Shown piece by piece: positions 62,311 to 64,000 of a stretch of DNA of 64,000 bases. The notes beneath the pieces are model-generated. The model searched no databases and was not told the DNA's origin. It saw only the letters and a list, made by a program, of their open reading frames with translations. The stretch lies in the NCBI GenBank assembly GCA_963817615.1, contig CAWFPH010000003.1, positions 558,001-622,000 on the forward strand, in the 5' to 3' direction. Numbering within the stretch: the stretch's first letter is position 1; every line of letters starts with the position of its first letter. The stretch is from FEN-1219 sp963817615 (GTDB lineage Bacteria > Pseudomonadota > Gammaproteobacteria > Steroidobacterales > Rariloculaceae). The position numbers and the translations under genes are program-made.

Positions 62311-63472
62311 CCTGAAGGCCGACATCGTGCTGTTGTCCACCGCGGATTGGGACAATCCGTTCTGGACGAACAAGCAGCACGTGGCCGTCGAGCTCGCGCG
62401 CCGCGGGCACCGCGTGCTGTACATCGACTCGCTCGGGCTGCGCAGGCCGTCGGCGTCGAGCCAGGACTTCGGCCGCATCGTGCGCCGGCTGCTCCGCGGT
62501 CTACGTCCGCCGCGGCGCGTGCGAGAGCGGCTGTGGGTCTGGTCGCCGATCGTGATTCCGCTGCAGCGCTACCCGCTCGTGCGAGCGCTGAACCGGTTGT
62601 CGCTGGTCGCGGGGCTCGCGCTCTGGAGCCGTTGGCTGCATCTGCGCCACGACCTGCTCTGGACGTACAACCCGATGACCATGCGGCTGTTTCCGACGAA
62701 AGGCTTCGGCAGCGTCGTGTATCACTGCGTCGACGAGATCGGCGCGCAGCGCGGCATGCCGGCACGGGAGATCGGCGAGGCCGAGCGCCAGCTGCTCGCG
62801 GCCGCGAACTACTGCTTCGTGACGGCGGAGCATCTGCTCGAGACCCGCCGGGGCCTGTGTCCGAGCGTGCACTACTTCCCCAACGTCGCGGACTTCGCGC
62901 ATTTCGCGCAAGCGCGCGAGCCGCACGTGCAGGTGCCCGAGGATCTCGCGCGGCTGCCGGCGCCGCGGATCGGCTTCGTCGGCGCGATCAGCGACCAGAA
63001 GGTCGATCTTGTGCTGCTGCGCCGGCTCGCGGAGTCCCATCCCGAGTGGTCCATCGCGCTGATCGGCAAGGTGGGCGAGGGCGATCCCTGGACGAACATC
63101 GAGCCTCTGCGCGGGCTCGATAATCTGCATCTGCTCGGTCCGAAGCCGTACGCGGCCCTGCCGGCCTACCTGAAAGGCTTCGATGTCGCGATCTTGCCGA
63201 GCGCAATCAACGCGTACACGCGCGCCATGTTCCCCATGAAGTTCTTCGAGTACCTCGCGGCGGGTTGCCCCGTCGTCAGCACTGCGTTGCCCGCGCTGCG
63301 GCAATTCGAAGGCGTGGCCTGCCTCGCGGCGACGTCCGAGGAGTTCATCGCGTGCATCGAGCGCGCGCTCGAAGGCGACGGTCCGGCGCTCGCGAAGCGG
63401 CTCGCCGCGGCGCGCGAGCACACCTACGAGCACCGGACCGCACGGATGATGCAGCTCATGGAGGCAAAATGA
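62279..63472 (+). CDS. Glycosyltransferase, GT4-like family 1
   Basis: A 397-residue enzyme. TADWDNPFWTNKQHVAVELA followed by RRGHRVLYIDSLGLRRPS is the N-terminal pattern of a GT4 group; the C-terminal donor domain has APRIGFVGAISDQKVDLVLL, LHLLGPKPYAALPAYLKGFD and FPMKFFEYLAAGCPVVSTAL. It starts within the flippase gene in another frame. Its stop overlaps the next start (ATGA). Confidence 0.85.
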   Translation: MTHGRRSDRPDLKADIVLLSTADWDNPFWTNKQHVAVELARRGHRVLYIDSLGLRRPSASSQDFGRIVRRLLRGLRPPRRVRERLWVWSPIVIPLQRYPLVRALNRLSLVAGLALWSRWLHLRHDLLWTYNPMTMRLFPTKGFGSVVYHCVDEIGAQRGMPAREIGEAERQLLAAANYCFVTAEHLLETRRGLCPSVHYFPNVADFAHFAQAREPHVQVPEDLARLPAPRIGFVGAISDQKVDLVLLRRLAESHPEWSIALIGKVGEGDPWTNIEPLRGLDNLHLLGPKPYAALPAYLKGFDVAILPSAINAYTRAMFPMKFFEYLAAGCPVVSTALPALRQFEGVACLAATSEEFIACIERALEGDGPALAKRLAAAREHTYEHRTARMMQLMEAK

Positions 63473-64000
63473 CCATCGAGGCGGCGACACTCGACGCCGG
63501 CGCCCGCGCCGGGCCGAGTCGCGCTCGTGCACGATTGGCTCACTGCGTACGTCGGCGGCGAACGCGTGCTCGAGCAGATGATCGCGCTGTATCCCGCAGC
63601 GAACGTCTACACGTCGATCGACGTGCTGGCCGAGCGGGATCGGGCGTTCCTCAAGGGCAAGCAGCCGGTCACGACCTTCGCGCAGCGCTCGCGGCTCGTG
63701 CGTACGCATCACCGTCAGTTCCTGCCGCTTCTGATGCTTGCGGTCGAGCAGCTCGATGTGAGCGATGCCGAGCTCGTGCTGTCGAGCAGCTCCGCGATCG
63801 CGAAGGGTGTGCTGACCGGGCCCGAGCAGCTGCACGTGAGCTACGTGCACTCGCCGATGCGCTATGCCTGGGACCTCCAGCATCAATACCTGCGCGACGC
63901 CGGGCTCGATGCGGGCCTGCGCGGGCTGCTCGCGCGCTGGCTGCTGCACAAGGCGAGACTCTGGGACGTGCGCACGGCCAACGGCGTCGATCACTTCATC
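63469..64000 (+). CDS. Glycosyltransferase, 5' part, with early frameshift
   Basis: Runs off the right edge. ATG 63469 is coupled (ATGA) to the preceding gene and encodes MTIEAATLDAGARAG; then the family sequence RVALVHDWLTAYVGGERVLE continues in the next frame (from 63515). Losing one G of GGG at 63511-63513 restores it. Further features are HVSYVHSPMRYAWDLQHQYL and SSSSAIAKGV. It resembles WbaZ-type mannosyltransferases. As written, no good start exists in the main frame. Confidence 0.75.
   Translation, partial: MTIEAATLDAGARAGPSRARARLAHCVRRRRTRARADDRAVSRSERLHVDRRAGRAGSGVPQGQAAGHDLRAALAARAYASPSVPAASDACGRAARCERCRARAVEQLRDREGCADRARAAARELRALADALCLGPPASIPARRRARCGPARAARALAAAQGETLGRAHGQRRRSLH

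Noticed and set aside
60577..62478. Open frame of 633 codons antisense to the flippase gene
   Set aside because: Composition dominated by Arg, Glu and His; no motif; the sense strand is a convincing MurJ-like gene.
1..64000. tRNA, rRNA, CRISPR arrays, insertion sequences, phage genes
   Set aside because: No cloverleaf-like motifs, regular spacer repeats, transposase or integrase sequences were seen by eye; a dedicated search was not possible.

Overview
The window is GC-rich, densely coded bacterial chromosome with a Gram-negative plan: TonB-receptor remnants, a phosphate-type porin, Tat and lipoprotein signals, and an exosortase-linked exopolysaccharide (EPS) locus. The gene families (planctomycete-type cytochrome DUF1592/DUF1552 pairs, secreted ankyrin proteins, PQQ beta-propellers, SnoaL-like proteins, XrtB/Eps genes) fit best with an environmental gammaproteobacterium, perhaps near the Steroidobacteraceae. 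That placement is inference from gene content. I saw no tRNA, rRNA, CRISPR array, insertion sequence or prophage.

Layout. 1-5.7 kb: small membrane proteins, an STT3/AglB-like membrane glycosyltransferase, a secreted esterase and a TPR/TonB-C-like protein. 6.1-13.3 kb: an operon-like run of diheme DUF1592 protein, Tat DUF1552 protein, metallo-beta-lactamase-fold protein, secreted ankyrin protein and carboxymuconolactone-decarboxylase-like protein. 13.3-19.6 kb: hemerythrin, SnoaL, then an apparent catabolic set (MBL, bicupin, SDR, PQQ dehydrogenase). 19.6-22.9 kb: a 34-residue-repeat protein and a DUF6249-like protein divergent from an ECF sigma/anti-sigma pair. 22.9-23.8 kb: a chimeric gene remnant. 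24-29 kb: amidase, secreted protein, ankyrin protein, GtrA. 29.2-34.6 kb: a second ankyrin/DUF1592/DUF1552 module closed by a strong hairpin. 35.4-38.1 kb: a two-gene molybdenum hydroxylase of isoquinoline oxidoreductase type.

38.4-43.5 kb is a Pho regulon: pstS (Pho box in front, hairpin behind), pstC, pstA, pstB, and a convergent OprP/OprO-like porin with its own Pho box. 43.8-49.0 kb holds an unknown protein, a PQQ-like lipoprotein, a SnoaL-like protein, a DegP/HtrA protease and an EF-hand lipoprotein ending in a textbook terminator.

49.35-64 kb is the most striking part. A class I cyclic-di-GMP (GEMM-I) riboswitch leads into a PEP-CTERM-like secreted protein, followed by epsB, epsD, epsE, epsF, epsG, exosortase B, epsI, a glycosidase-like gene, a Wzy/ligase-like gene, three glycosyltransferases and a MurJ-like flippase. 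Together they would build, export and anchor an exopolysaccharide under c-di-GMP control. Five single-base +1 disruptions fall in four of these genes and look more like G/C indel errors than biology.
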